A stretch of DNA of 64,000 bases from Setophaga petechia. Taxonomy: Eukaryota > Chordata > Aves > Passeriformes > Parulidae. The stretch spans positions 36,302,557-36,366,556 of the forward strand of contig JANCRA010000008.1 in NCBI GenBank assembly GCA_024362935.1. Reading direction: 5' to 3'. The notes under the pieces were generated by a model that had not been told where the DNA came from, ran no database searches, and saw only the letters and a list, made by a program, of their open reading frames with translations. How positions within the stretch are numbered: the stretch's first letter is position 1; each line of letters begins with the position of its first letter. Below are positions 11,121 to 23,095 of the stretch, piece by piece. Both the position numbers and the translations under genes were made by a program.

Positions 11121-13134
11121 GTTACTGGGGGACAGGGGCAAATAGCTCCTCTGTTCTCATAGCTGTGGAGCCTGAGGTTGTTCCTATGCCCAAGTTGGTG
11201 TTACAAGAAATAGACAAATTCAAGGGTGTGCTTGGTATCTGTCCTATTTTAATTCTATTAGTAAGGAAATTCCAGTCAACTGTTTTGTTCTGTTCAGTCT
11301 CCACCAGCCAGAGCCCAGATTAGTGAGTGAAAAATTTTCAACTATGCTGGTAGGGGACAGCACATCTCATGGTGGTGTCCCGTGAGGAAAGTAATGGGCT
11401 GTAAATCTTGCCTGATGTCCATGCTGTCTGCTTGATACATCACAGATCAGAGTAAAAGAGCAACGATCAGACTTTATAAGGATTATTTTATTTTCTCTTA
11501 GAACTGTTGTAATCACATTAAAATGAATATGATAATGCCTTATTTTCTCTCTTTCTCCTCATCCCTACCCCCCTTTTCCTGCCATCCCCCTCAATTTGTG
11601 GTACAACAAGAACTCAGTCTTTTGTGTGCTTCCCAGTCTAAAAAAGGTGGTCAAACTCTTTCCTCACTGATCTACAATCTCTTTTGTTAAATAACTGGTT
11701 CATGAACTGGTTCATAGGATGCTTATACCTGTAATAATCACTTCCTGGTGATAAATTTCTATCAAATTTAGAATTTGCTGCCAAAACAGCATTCAGAAAC
11801 ATGCACAAATTTGACTCTTTAACAACTTTGTGTAAAGGAACCAGGAATATATGAACACATTTCTTGTCTGCTTCAGCCTTTGGGATTGAAAGCTATTTTA
11901 CAGCTCTATGTTCAAACAAAGCACTTGCCAGGTCAGTAATTTCCCAATTCACTGCTACCTCCCTGATATCACTCTTCCTTTGTAGAGCCATACAAAGAAG
12001 GTCAGTATCACTAATCTGTTCTTTTGCAAATAAGAATCTATGAAAACTATTTACTGCGGATATGAAATGTCTCAATAAGGAATATTCCTGGCTTAAGATG
12101 AGATTATTAGGCATAAACTTGACATCCTCTGATCCCTTTTGAGGACAGTTGGGCTCCATTGGTTCATGCTATTTGGGAACAGTATAACTAGGAAGTTGAT
12201 AGCAGAAATTAAATTCAATACTTTCTCATGCATTTATACAACAACTTAAGTTCTGTTACTCTTGGCCCAAACTCATCATCCTGGAGAGGATCCAGGTTTC
12301 AAAATCATAGATCATGCTGACTGATGATCTTAAATGTAATAAAGGCCAATCGTTTGAGTAAGATAATGGCTCATTCTGGTTTCTTTCTATATAAATCTCT
12401 TCAAAAGCTTTTAGTAGAATGATCTACATCTTTTTTTTACATAAAGATAACTTAGAGATATGCAATGTGGAAATAAGTTCCATTAACAGCATTAAAAATG
12501 TTAAGTTTGAAATATATACATATTACATATACATACATTTCACTTGGCAAATTATTACAATTAATATTACACCACTCAAATTCTGGGTAAATACATTCTA
12601 TGGAAATACAAACCCCAAATATTTCTTTAAAAACTGGCTTTTAGGGTACAGTTGTGTAAAATGCATTAGTTTTATTTTTAAAATTCAACTTTTTATCTTG
12701 TAGAAGCATTTTAAAATTTTAAATACAGAAAATCCAATGCTGACAGTTTGTTTTGGTTTATTTTCTTTTGAGTGGGAAGGGAAGCTAAAGAAAAGTAGAA
12801 CAACATGAAGCTTAAACTGTTAAATAGCTGTATGTCTTCTGATACACTTCTAAACTAAGTTTCAAGACAGCTATATTTAATGTTTGTGCATCAATTCTTG
12901 GAAAGGAAAAAGATGCTTTAGGTGCCAGCTTACTTGTCCTGTCTTTTCTCAGGAGCAGCAGGAAGTGCAGAGGGGAGCAGTGAGAATTCACAGGGTCACT
13001 CATCTTCTGTGTCACTGCACTGTGTGAGTGCAGCTCTAGCATACAGCAGGTTTTTATCCAGTGGAAAACTGGATACTGGTATTTCCGTGCCTGATAATTG
13101 ACTGTTCTATGAGAACAGATTCACCTATCTAAAA

Positions 13135-13535
13135 TGAAAGTTCCCAGCAGTAGGATGTAGTTCTGGTGCCAGCTGCTCCCAGCTGTACTGCTGGCAGTTA
13201 TATACAGATGTGAACAGGATGAGACACTGGAATTAGAGCTATGAGCTGCTTTATTTTAGCATCAGTCTCAGCACATTGTTTTGACAATGGAGACAAGAGA
13301 TGTGACCAGCTCTCTGATTCAAACAGAATGCTAAGGACACATAACATTACAGTATAGCATGAAACAAACTCAGTCAAAGTTTCAGCTAATCACACATAGA
13401 GCAAAAGCATATTGACAGTAGTTCTACCCAATCACTTGAACACGTAGCTTTGGTTAAAACAACAGCGGCCTATTCGCAAACACAATAGCTCGTTCATAAG
13501 AGACAAGGCACAGAGCTCTATTCATATTCAACTTT
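13135..13535 (-). mobile_element. Probable endogenous retrovirus LTR (minus strand)
   Basis: On the minus strand the segment has an AATAAA poly(A) signal (complement of 13250-13255) about 115 bases before its 3' end, and a GC-richer U5-like stretch after it. The ends carry short inverted repeats (TGAAAGTT at the left, AACTTT at the right). Flanking hexamers CTAAAA (13129-13134) and CTAAAG (13536-13541) could be a 6-base target-site duplication with one mismatch, the size made by ERVK-type integrases. The terminal CA expected of an LTR is not intact. No retroviral gene lies next to it. Confidence 0.45.
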
Positions 13536-15609
13536 CTAAAGAGATACACTAAATAAACATGTTGCAACTTAGAAAGGCAAATTATATAGGCCTTTTGTTC
13601 TATTTCTCACATTTGCACTATAGCTTAAAACTTTTCTGCTGCATTAGCACTGTTCACAAAACTGTTGTCTGAGGCCTGTCTTTTTTACCACTTTTCTCAA
13701 AAACTCTCTAATTTTTAAGGATTCCAACACCAGCAGCAGGTCCTTACTGTCTGTACACAGCTTCCTGGCTTTTGAGGGACATTGCAGCATGGCAGGGCAG
13801 CAGTGCTGGCATGGGGTGTCCAGAAATGTGCTCACACAGCGCTGATTAGTGCTGCTCTGGGACCACCCAGCTCATGCTGGCACAGTGGCTGGGCAATCTT
13901 GAGCTCCTTGCTGTGTATGCTGCAAGTGAAAAAAAGGCAGATTTTAAGTCTGGTGAAATTTAAAGATAAAAGTAGAGCTGGATGCAGTGTGGTAGAAAGA
14001 AGGCAGTTTTGGTTTGACTGTTCAGTGCAGGTGTAAAGGGAAGTGGGGAAAAGCGGAAGAACTTGTCTGGGGCTTCTGTGTCAAATGAATGAAGGAACAC
14101 AATTATGCTCAGTGCTGAACAGCCAAGTGGGCTAGAACATAAGCTGCTTTTCTGACTGAGCACACTGCTGCTGCTGCTAGGTCGGTGAAATATATTATAG
14201 ATCTCTTGAACACATGCTCAGCCCACTCCATGGTTGGATCTACAAGCAGGAAATTCAGCTAAAAAACTGAGGGGAGAAAATTCTGCATTTTAAAGTTCCT
14301 GGTCAAAAATTGTGACTTAAGCAAATGTTTCTTTGTTGGCTATGGAAACAAAATTTCCAGGAGGTGTTTCCACTATTATTATTTTTTTGTTAACAATAAA
14401 TCCAGGAAGAATCATTTAGCTTAAAGTATTTCGGGGTAACAGAAGTTCTGTTATTTGTGGGAGTTTTGTCTTTTTGTCTTTTTGGTTTTTTTGTGGGTTT
14501 TTTTTTTTTTTTTTAGATTGGCTTGGTCTATTTTTGGTTTTTGTGTGTGTGCAATTTTGTAGTTTGTTATTTTTGGGGCTGTTTTTTTTGTTGGGTTTTT
14601 CTGTTTTTTTTTTAGTTTGATTTGGTTTCTTTTGTTTATTCTTTTTGAAAATCATGCTACTGAACTTTTTTTTCCTTTAGTGTTCAACGCTCTAAGACTT
14701 ATTGAAATAACTTCATTTATTATTGTGCTAGTTTAAGTGATGCTTTACCTTTGCTATTCTGGTGACACAGAATTTGTCCAACCAGCTTATCCACATATCT
14801 CTTCTCAGATATAATAGCATTTGAGAACTAGGTTTTCCCTGACCTAATAGCTTGTATTGCTACATATTAATTACCTTTTTTTGTGAAGCAATTTATCCTG
14901 AAGTCCCTTGCTGATCCATCTTTCCTTAGCTTTGGTTCATGCCCCTTGTTTTTCAGCCTGTTACTCTGTCAAGCATTTTCAGGACATTTGCCTTCTATAT
15001 GCCCTTCAAATTTGTGTCTCTTAATCATTGTGTTCTGCTAATCACTTCTACCCTAATTAATATATACTTTACCTAATCTCCTTTCAAAATTCTCTTGCCT
15101 CATATTATTATCTCAATTGTTCCCTCTCTCCATGCTTGCTCTTACCATCTGGTTTATCAGATTGTGTCAGATATTCTGACTAATTACCTGCAACAAGGTT
15201 CACATAGCTTATATTAAAAACTCAAGGTCTGGGACCAAATATCACAGATTTGTGGCAAAAATCTGTGTCCTGTCATCAGTTCAATGCAGACAACAGGTGA
15301 CATCCTAATATTAATGTTCACATTAAATTGTGGCCAGTATTTCCTAATAAAATTAAATACAAAAGGGAACAAATATACAGGCAGACACTTCCAGCATATT
15401 GTAAAGTAGCAAGCCTTACTGGTACGTGCAGGGGAATTAGATGAAATCAATGTACTAAGAGCTAATTGATAGCCTGATGTAGTGGGTCTCCCTAAGATGC
15501 AGTTAATTTTCTTCATGGCAACTCATAAGGTGCTGTGTTTTAGATTTTTAATGAAAACAGTGCTGATAGAACTATGAACAGTGCCTGCAAAACATGAATG
15601 CCTTCTGTG
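13536..15609. other. Non-coding DNA with a T/G tract
   Basis: No gene recognised. A short GC-richer patch around 13.76-13.92 kb gives overlapping short frames on both strands without homology. The rest is AT-rich apart from the keto-rich tract near 14.5 kb. Confidence 0.55.
14458..14650. repeat. Strand-asymmetric T/G low-complexity tract
   Basis: Almost all plus-strand bases are T or G for about 190 bases, with T runs up to about 18 and TTTTTGG/TTTTTGTC-like units. The complementary lysine- and asparagine-rich minus frame (14416-14655) is a product of this composition, not a gene. Confidence 0.75.
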
Positions 15610-16488
15610 TGCTGAGTAAATTTCCAGATGACACTAAGTTGGGTGGGAGTGTTGATTTGCTGGAGGGTAGGAAGGCTCTGCAGAGAGATCTGGACAGGCT
15701 GGATGGATGAGCTGAGGTCAGTTGAATGAGATTCAACAAGGTGAGGTGCCAGGTCCTGCCCTTGGGTCACAACAACCCCAAGCAGTGCCACACGCTGGGG
15801 CAGAGTGGGTGGAAAGAGGCCCAGAGGGAAAGAACCTGGGGCAGCTGGTTGACACCAGGCTAAACAGGACTCAGCAGTGTGCCAAGGTGACCAAGAAAGC
15901 CAAAGTCATCCTGGCTTGTATCAGAAATAGTGTGGGCAGTAGGGAAGTGATTGTTCTCCTGTACCCAACACTGGTGAGGCCACAACTCAAATCCTGTGTT
16001 CAGTTCTTGGCCCCTCACCACAAGGAGGACATTGGGGTGCTGGAGTGTGTCCAGAGAAGGGCAGTGGAGCTGGTGAAGGGTCTAGAGAGTGTGGTATATG
16101 GGAAACAGCTGAGAGAGATTGGAGTGTTTAAGCTGGAGAAGAAGAGTTTCAGGGGAGACCTTGTTTTCTACAAAAACCTGAAAGGAGGTTGTGGCCAGGT
16201 GAGGGTTGTTCAGCCTCCTCTTCTGAACAACCAGTGACAGGACAAGAAGAGACAGCCTCAAGACAAGGAAGGTTCAGTTTGGACACTAGGAAGAATTTCT
16301 TCACTGAAAGAGTTGTCAAGTATTGGAATGGGCTACTTGAGGAAGCTGTGGAGTCATTGTCCATGGAAGTGTTCCAGAATGACTGGTCATGACTCTTAGT
16401 GCTATGGTGTTCACTCAAAGGTTGGACTCAATGATCTTGGAGGCCTTTTACAATTTTAATGATTTCATAATTCTATGATTCTGTTTCT
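15610..16488 (+). mobile_element. CR1 LINE, 5'-truncated copy with ORF2 C-terminal remnant and 3' UTR
   Basis: This is the largest CR1 piece here. It starts inside the reverse transcriptase domain (the GCAGATGACAC... region that encodes the catalytic ADD-type motif is changed to CCAGATGACAC) and runs to the CR1 3' terminus ending AATTCTATGATTCTG. The translated C-terminal part is recognisable: MRFNK at about 15727; NLGQLVDTRLN and CAKVTKKAKVILACIRNS at about 15835-15930; LVRPQLKSCVQFLAPHHK at about 15975-16025; VQRRAVELVKGLE at about 16050. It continues in another frame with [20 protein letters not shown] at about 16270-16330. At least two frameshifts (about 15.82 kb and about 16.2 kb) break the reading frame, so it cannot make protein. 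CR1 copies are normally 5'-truncated by incomplete reverse transcription, which fits the missing 5' part. Confidence 0.93.
15722..16392 (+). pseudogene. CR1 ORF2 (reverse transcriptase) C-terminal remnant, frameshifted
   Basis: Within the CR1 copy, two overlapping open frames (15722-16237 and 16189-16392) carry successive parts of the ORF2 C-terminus. The first roughly 100 bases of the first frame are out of register with the CR1 protein; the correct frame there starts at MRFNK (about 15727), and the register returns after about 15825. The endonuclease and most of the reverse transcriptase are absent. It is a dead fragment. Confidence 0.85.
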
Positions 16489-16619
16489 CAGTTTGTCCCT
16501 GTCACAGTGAATAGACTGTGAGAGGACAAAGCCAGTAAATGACCTGAAACAACTGCAAAGGTGCTTTGTACCCTGTAACATCATGTTCAGCTATAAGAGT
16601 GACAAAAGGGAATTTTTAG
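16489..16619. other. Spacer between CR1 and LTR fragment
   Basis: Short unassigned sequence between the CR1 3' end and the first segment that resembles the ERVL-type LTR. Confidence 0.4.
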
Positions 16620-16965
16620 GATGACTCTGCTCAGGTAATGCCTGGGCATCAGTCTGCCCTTGGGAAGCAGTGATTGATTGCCTTTTTGCGCTGATTTTGG
16701 CTGTGATGGATCTAATTATCTCCATAGTGGCCAGTATGGAGCTACACTTCGGATCTGTGCTGGAAACAGTGTTTACAACACAAGGACATTTTTGTTTCTG
16801 CTGAGTAGTGCTCACACAAGTTAAGGCTTTTTCTGACCCTTGCACCATGCAGTGAGTGCTGGGGGTGCACGAGAAGTTGGGAGAGGACATGGGAGGGACA
16901 GACGTCCCCAAAAGAACAACTCCATACATCTGAATTATGTTCCTCCACTCCAGTATGTCCCAAAG
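16620..16965 (+). mobile_element. Avian ERVL-type LTR fragment, mainly U3
   Basis: From about 16690 the sequence follows a common avian LTR U3: GGCTGTGATGGATCTAATTAT, ATAGTGGCCAGTATGG, GTGCTGGAAACAGTG, CTGGGGGTGCACGAGAAGTTGGGAGAGGACA, then a degenerate promoter-proximal part ending before the expected TATA region. The first 70 bases (TGCCTGGGCATCAGTCTGCCC, GGGAAGCAGTGATTGATT) look like a U5 or internal piece of a related element. R and U5 do not follow, so the copy is truncated. A 134-codon minus-strand frame across it (16591-16995) is antisense noise. The same family appears at 22.9 and 30.4 kb. Confidence 0.7.
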
Positions 16966-17879
16966 ATTCAGAATTTTCTTTATGTTTACCAGCAAAAGCT
17001 AGTGCCCTTCCTTTATTAGATTATTGTTTCTTTTCTTCCTTTAAGGAATAAATCTTAGTGTAAACAAAATGCAGGGTACCATCTTTTTTATATTTAGTTT
17101 CATGACTTTAGGTATTTATTTTCCCAAACCTTTCATAAAATGTGCTTGGTTATGCATCCTAAAACATGCAGCAATGGTCTAATAGCTCTTGTTCTATTTT
17201 ACTCATTTAAATAAGCCATATATACCTGAATAGTCATTATGCTATGATAAATTACTTTTATAACTCTACACGTTGTAATTAATCAACTCTATTCCAGTAT
17301 AATATCCCAATATAAGCAAAAAGGTTTTTTGCTCAATGTTTATTCATAATTGGCATAGTCCATTAATTACATGAATATGTCCACAATTATTCAAAGGCTA
17401 AGCCAAAGAAATTCTCCCTGCACAACATTGTGGGGTTTCTTTCCTTGCAAAAATTATAACACTGTGATTGGATGTTTCCAAGAGTGCTGGTATGAAGACA
17501 GGAAGTAGATGTCTTTTATACATAGTCACCCCAGGACAGCTGCAATTTTCTATTCCTTTTTTTTTTTTCCCTTTAATTTCTAGGGGGTTTTTTGCAGGAT
17601 ATAGAAAATGAATACTATTGACTTTTTTTTTTGAGGCCTGGCATATCACAGGTTTATTACAAGAGAATACTAGGTCATTTTTGCATTAATTAACAGCATT
17701 TTGCCACTACAAGTGAACCACTTATCAGTTGGAAAGAAAAAGCACTGAGAGCCAAACCAACTATTTCAAAATGTAATTTCCTCAAAAGCAAAAGGGTATT
17801 ATTACAATAATGGATGTAAAGAGAAAAAGGTAATTCAGAACAAATGGCGGGGCAAAAGACAGAAAACACAGTTTAAAAA

Positions 17880-18075
17880 ATCAAATGTACGATGTGTCAT
17901 TCTAATTGGAAGGAAAACACTGGAAATGAGCAGATGGTACCATTAACTAAATCAATTATGGGGCTGTACTGATGTAATAGGGATTTTGTTGCCATGAATC
18001 ATCTCACTAGCACTTACATTCCAGGCTTTTGGTAATGAGCGTTAATGACTTGACAAAACCACAATTTTAAAGGTT
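17880..18075. other. Candidate conserved non-coding element
   Basis: The sequence is AT-rich but not low-complexity. Homeodomain-like cores lie close together (TCAATTATGG at 17952-17961, GTTAATGAC near 18040), with a CAGATG E-box at 17931-17936 and a TGAATCATC near 17995. This texture is typical of developmental enhancers conserved among vertebrates. The call rests on motif texture only. Confidence 0.25.
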
Positions 18076-21000
18076 TTATTTTAAATCAAGAGAGAATAAA
18101 ATTTGATCCAGTTCTGAAGATCTGAAACATAAGGTTTTTTAATTTGCTGATTTTTCCAAACATGAAGTGTAAACACACATCCTCTGTGAAACAGCCTACA
18201 CTCTTCTGATATTCAAAGCCAATAAAAAGACATTAACAAAACGAAAGTATGCACTTAAGCCAATACTTCCACTAATATGTAAAAGTCTCATAAAAGGTCA
18301 CTCACTCCTGCTCTTAATAAAATTTTGACCTGCTGAGCATGACATATCATAATTTTAGATGAACTAAAAGGGAAGTGAAGGAAGATGAGAGAATATGATC
18401 TATCGTAGTGAATTTATCAACAAGAGTTCACATTGCGAAGGAAGAGGGAGAGTACACTTGAGCATGGAGAAAGGCCATGTTTATCAAAACAGGTACTTCT
18501 TTAGATGGAAATGTTAAAATTAACAGAAGTACAGACATTCCTAAATAGATGAAAATTGGTTAGAGTACAATGTGGGAAAGTTTTAGACTGAAAAACTTTA
18601 TCTTGTTTTTAGTGAAAGGCATAAGAAAAAATTTACGCAATTTTACAATATATTCTTTACACTGAATCCTCCAATGAAACTTCTTCCGGCATTGAGCAAA
18701 TGTAGACAGCAAGCAGAACTTCATCATCTAGACTAAAAGAAATTACTGGAAACACCAACTGTTTGTATTTAGTTTGAAGCAACTACTTGTTATCTGTAAA
18801 TGTGTCTCTTTAATATGAAAAAAAATTGTAAAAAAAACCACCCACTGAATCTTTTGTTTGTTCTTTTTGTGTTGCACTTCAAAGATCAGCTTTTCTCACA
18901 ATCTAGTCAGCAAAACAAAGTACAAGACTGTAAAGTCCAAAGGCTTCCTCCTTGGAAACTTAATAAAAAATGTCATTCAACAAAATTATTTAAAAGGAGA
19001 CTGGGAATATAGATAAATAAAAAGAATATTGAGAACAACAAAATAATATATTAATTAATAAAATACAAACATATGAGCTATAAAGCAGTAGGGTTTCTAA
19101 CTGAAAATAGTGCAGAAGTGAATACAATGAAAAAAAGAGCACTGAACACTACACTGCATCATGGAAATGAAACCTGAACTTTTGTTTGACAGCACTGAGG
19201 CGATAGTGGAGAATTTATTGTATTGGATGACACTGTTACAAGTCCCTCCTTTCCATTTCTTTTCTTCTCTTACTGAAAACCTCAAGGTACAGGTTCTTTG
19301 CTCTCCTTCAGTTACTGTAATCCCCTGTTGATCGTTTGTTCAGCTTACAAGCAGGAAAATAGGCATTATCTAAGAGACAGAAAAAGTTACTTTCTATACA
19401 CTTTTGACAACAGCAATGGAATTCAATCATGTCATATCTTGTGTGTCATACACTACCATTTATGAGTGGTTTTTCTATTATTCCTTTGATAGAATGGTGT
19501 GGAAGATAAGGAAAATGCTCCCAGGTCCAGGAACACAGGCAGTGCTTCATTTAGTCCTCTAGAACATCATATTACTCCATGCTTTCTTGCATGTTCTGAA
19601 GTTATAAACCCCATTTTACTATGTTAAAATAGTTTCTGAGGAATTATTTGAGGAGATCATTTGCTGGATTTTTTGACATTGCTGACCAAACTGAAGAAGA
19701 ACAAATTTGGTTGAAAAGAGAAGTGCCAAATAGAAAATGTGGAGTATATACATTTCTTATAATAGTCACATTCCCACTATTAACACATCAAAATGTATAG
19801 GTGTTATCCTTGCATTGTCATCAATCATGATGCCAGAAATGAGATTTTAATCTCAATCACTGAGATGATGACTTTCTTACTGATATCTTCAGTCTGGGAG
19901 TAAAGCAGCTTTGAAGGTCAAGTAGCTCTGAAGGTCACAGGTGTTGTAATACTGAAGTGCAAAATTTGATATCTCAGACACATAAATCACTTAAAATGTT
20001 GGAGTGGTATTAAGAAACTGAATTTAATCTTCTGATAAATATCTCCTGATTATGGCTGGCTTGTCAATTAACTGTCAGTGTGTAGCATCAGTTTTTAATG
20101 CCTTGGTTTAGGAGTTGCAGTTTCAAAACTTCCATTAAAAAAACCCTGGAAATTGGAAGACTGCTCCTGAGAAATATATCCAGTATACATAGGTGTGTTT
20201 GGAGGTTTGAGCTGAGATGCTTTTGCAGATCGACCTTTACTCTTGGTAAGTGGAATCCATATCAGAGAAGGTGATATAGCCAAATACCTAGACTCTCTGC
20301 ACAATAATAGAAAAGAGCCGGAAAGTTCCAAGTTCCTGTAGTTTCATCTTTTTGTTTTCTCCATAAAAAGGACTCTGTTCATAAACCCCAATGCTTCCAT
20401 AAGGAAAAAAACCCCACAAGTGATGAAAGTATTAAATTTTTAGAAGGTGAAGCAGCAGAATTTTCACCTTTATCGTATCCACTGATGTGAATATACTGAA
20501 GAAGTGCTTAGAAAAAGTAAGAGATAGCAATACAGTTGCTCAATATTTCCTCAATACTTCTCAGAAATTCTGTAGATATTGGAAGTGTTAAAACATTTGA
20601 GATTTTATATGCCTAAAGTGTACTCTTGAGAATAGACCCTTAATTTGATTTGTAGTTTTGATAGAGTGTTTTTAAAATCTGAAGACTCCACAGTGTGCAT
20701 TATAGTGGAGTTATAGCATGAAATTGCAACAATGAACAGTAAAACGAGGTTTTGTTTTTCTTTAGTTTTGTGTGGAAACATTGTACAGTAATTTAACCTA
20801 CAACAAATTAATAATGGTATTTACCTCAGAGTATACTTTAACCATAAAGAATTACTTCTTCTTGTGGTGCTATAACACTTTATCAGTCCAAAGACTCCAG
20901 AAATTTTAGCCTTTTTTCATACTGCACAGTATTGTACATAAAAAATTCATGGTACATATACTCCTTGAAAAGCACAACAGAAGCAAACATATCTATCTCT

Positions 21001-22226
21001 CTGTGTAGTTGTAATGGTTGAGATGTGGAAAAGTAATTCATCCCTCTGAAAATATTAGCAAGTAATTTCAGAAAAAGAAATGTCAGCTACACCATATGTC
21101 TCATAAATGTCATCCGTAAAATAAAGAATATTTTTATTCCAGAAGCTGTAGCCTAAATTGCTTAGCTGAGGAAATTGAAAATATCTTTAATGTGATTAAT
21201 TATCTTAAAAACCATAAAATCTTGTTTTATTTTTTATTTAAAAGTACTGCTCTGCAATGGGAAAATCACTTGTATTATTTTGGGGCTGTGTACCTGCCTC
21301 ATGCAGAAAAACATATCAATAATATATAAAGTATGAATGTGTAAATTAAAAGCCCCCCTGAAATACCATATTTTAAAGAAATCAAACCTACCAAGTTGTC
21401 TCTAGTACCTCCAAAGTTTTCCTTTCTGCAAATCCTGGCTATTGCAGCAAGCCACACAACATATTGTATTGGGTTTTTTTAAAAGATATTTTAAATCAAA
21501 TCTCCTTTAAAAGGTCTGGCAACAGAAAGAAAAAGTATTTGTTTAAAGATAACGTCTTTGTTTAAAACCATCTTTTTTGCCATGCTGTTGTTATATTTAG
21601 ACAATTAGCTTTAGACTACTTAGCTTAGTTTCAAATTTTATTATGTGGTGTACATCAGAACAGATGTTAACTGTGTCACAGGAGCTGGAATGTGTGAATG
21701 ATGTGATCTGCCATGGCATATACCATATTAGTTCTCTTCAAAACCTATTATCCAAGACTTGGGATACATGATGGGCATAAATAAGCTGTCATTAGTGCAA
21801 CAATGTTATCTTCCAAATAGGGAATTTCATAGCACCTAGATATATATGATATCATCTTATCTTTAGATGGTATAACTTTCCAGTGGAGTTATTCTCTGTC
21901 CTTAGGGCCACAAAGGCTTCCTTCCCTAGATCTTCCTATAGAAAATGAAAGAGGTGTTCAACTTTTGAATAGTCAAGATGGTCTTTAAAATTAACTGGGG
22001 ACTGCAAAGTTTTTCTGTTCTATGAGGTGACTTGCCACAAACAATGACATTCTGAAGACAAAGAAAAGGTGCCAATGTCTAAGAATGAAAGTATTGCAAC
22101 TCAAGCTGATGTTCATGTTTATAACTCAACTTTTACAATGTTTCCAAACTGCTCTATTCCAAATTTCAGACTAAAATTTGTGAATAATTGTGCCTAGGTT
22201 CAAGTGAAACAATAATATTTTCTGTG

Positions 22227-22249
22227 AAAACAAAACAAAACAAAACAAA
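22227..22249. repeat. (AAAAC)n microsatellite
   Basis: Four and a half AAAAC units, followed at 22265-22291 by looser AAAC/AAGC repeats. It may be the remains of an A-rich tail. Confidence 0.8.
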
Positions 22250-22894
22250 GAAAGCCCCAAAACCAACACAACAAACAAACAAGCAAACAAAAATTCCCCA
22301 AGTAATTTAATTTCAAAAACATGGGTTTTTTTAAAGTCATTTTATATTGTTAATGGAAAAAAAATAAATTCAATGTATCTCTGCCTACACCACCTTTTTC
22401 TTTCTCCTAAAGAAAGCAGTTTGTACACAAAACCAAGATTAAAAATACTTGCAATTTGCACTGTTAAATGTTCTGAGAGCTTAAAGGATTTCTGATCTTA
22501 GAAACAATTTCTTTGTTGTAGATCATAGCTCTGTGTAGGCCAATTTTTCTTGTTTTTCATGGTCGAAATTGCTTTGGAAGTTCATATAATTCATGGCAGC
22601 CTGTGAGATTATCTTCTCCCAGCCTACACCACCATGTTGTTTTAGTAGGGGAATATTGAGTGGACAGCCTGTGGTTCTGCTTCTTTCCCACTACAGAATA
22701 CTATTTTAAAGAGAAAAAAATAAAGAAAAAAAGAAGGAAAATGTCTAGAATGGTGAACACGAGATGGTAAAAAACTCAGGGGGACAAATTTCAAAGTGTG
22801 CTTCTTTTGCAAGTGGAAAGATCATGACTGTGTAAAAGAACTCTTTTACAAATAAAGAGAATGGTTTACAGCAAGAAAACAATAGCTTTGAGCT

Positions 22895-23095
22895 ATCTTC
22901 TTCTAGTGACTCATAGTTCAGCTCTATATGTGGAGCATGACACCCAAAGGTAAGGGATAACCCTTTGCTCAGTTGGGGTCAGCTGTGCCTGCTGTGTCCC
23001 CTCCCAGTTCCATGTGCACCCCCAGCACCATCCTGGTGGGGCATTGTGAGAATGGGAAAAGGCCTCAATGTTCTCCAGGTGCTGTTGGTTTTATA
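22895..23095 (-). mobile_element. Avian ERVL-type LTR fragment, U3 with TATA region (minus strand)
   Basis: Read on the minus strand this is the same family as at 16.7 kb. It has AAGGCCTTTTCCCATTCTCACA, GCTGGGGGTGCACATGGAACTGG, GAGGGGACACAGCAGG and AGCTGACCCCAACTGAG, then a degenerate promoter ending in CATATAGAGC (complement of 22921-22930), at the position of the family's TATA box. It covers the 3' half of U3 and the start of R; the rest is missing. Confidence 0.72.

Larger units (their letters stand above)
8521..13134. other. AT-rich non-coding DNA
   Basis: No gene recognised. It contains a possible CR1 tail (about 9.26 kb) and an AT-repeat patch (11.07 kb). Short direct duplications are GGCCACTTAGTAAGG-like at 9.5 kb, CAATGTATC twice near 10.1 kb and TGGTTCATGAAC twice near 11.7 kb. 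The 119-codon minus frame at 10782-11141 begins in low-complexity TA sequence and looks spurious. Confidence 0.55.
16966..22894. other. AT-rich non-coding DNA
   Basis: No gene or large repeat recognised over almost 6 kb. It includes a candidate conserved non-coding element (about 17.9 kb), an AAAAC microsatellite and small homopolymer runs. Open frames are short and scattered. Confidence 0.55.

Noticed and set aside
10782..11141. 119-codon minus-strand frame
   Set aside because: Its first part is low-complexity TA sequence (Ile/Tyr-rich) and nothing resembles a known protein.
14416..14655. Lysine-rich minus-strand frame
   Set aside because: Created by the T/G tract; no independent support.
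15540..15791. 83-codon minus-strand frame
   Set aside because: Largely antisense to the 5' part of the CR1 copy.
16591..16995. 134-codon minus-strand frame, suspected coding gene
   Set aside because: Covers an ERVL-type LTR fragment in antisense; LTR sequence explains it.
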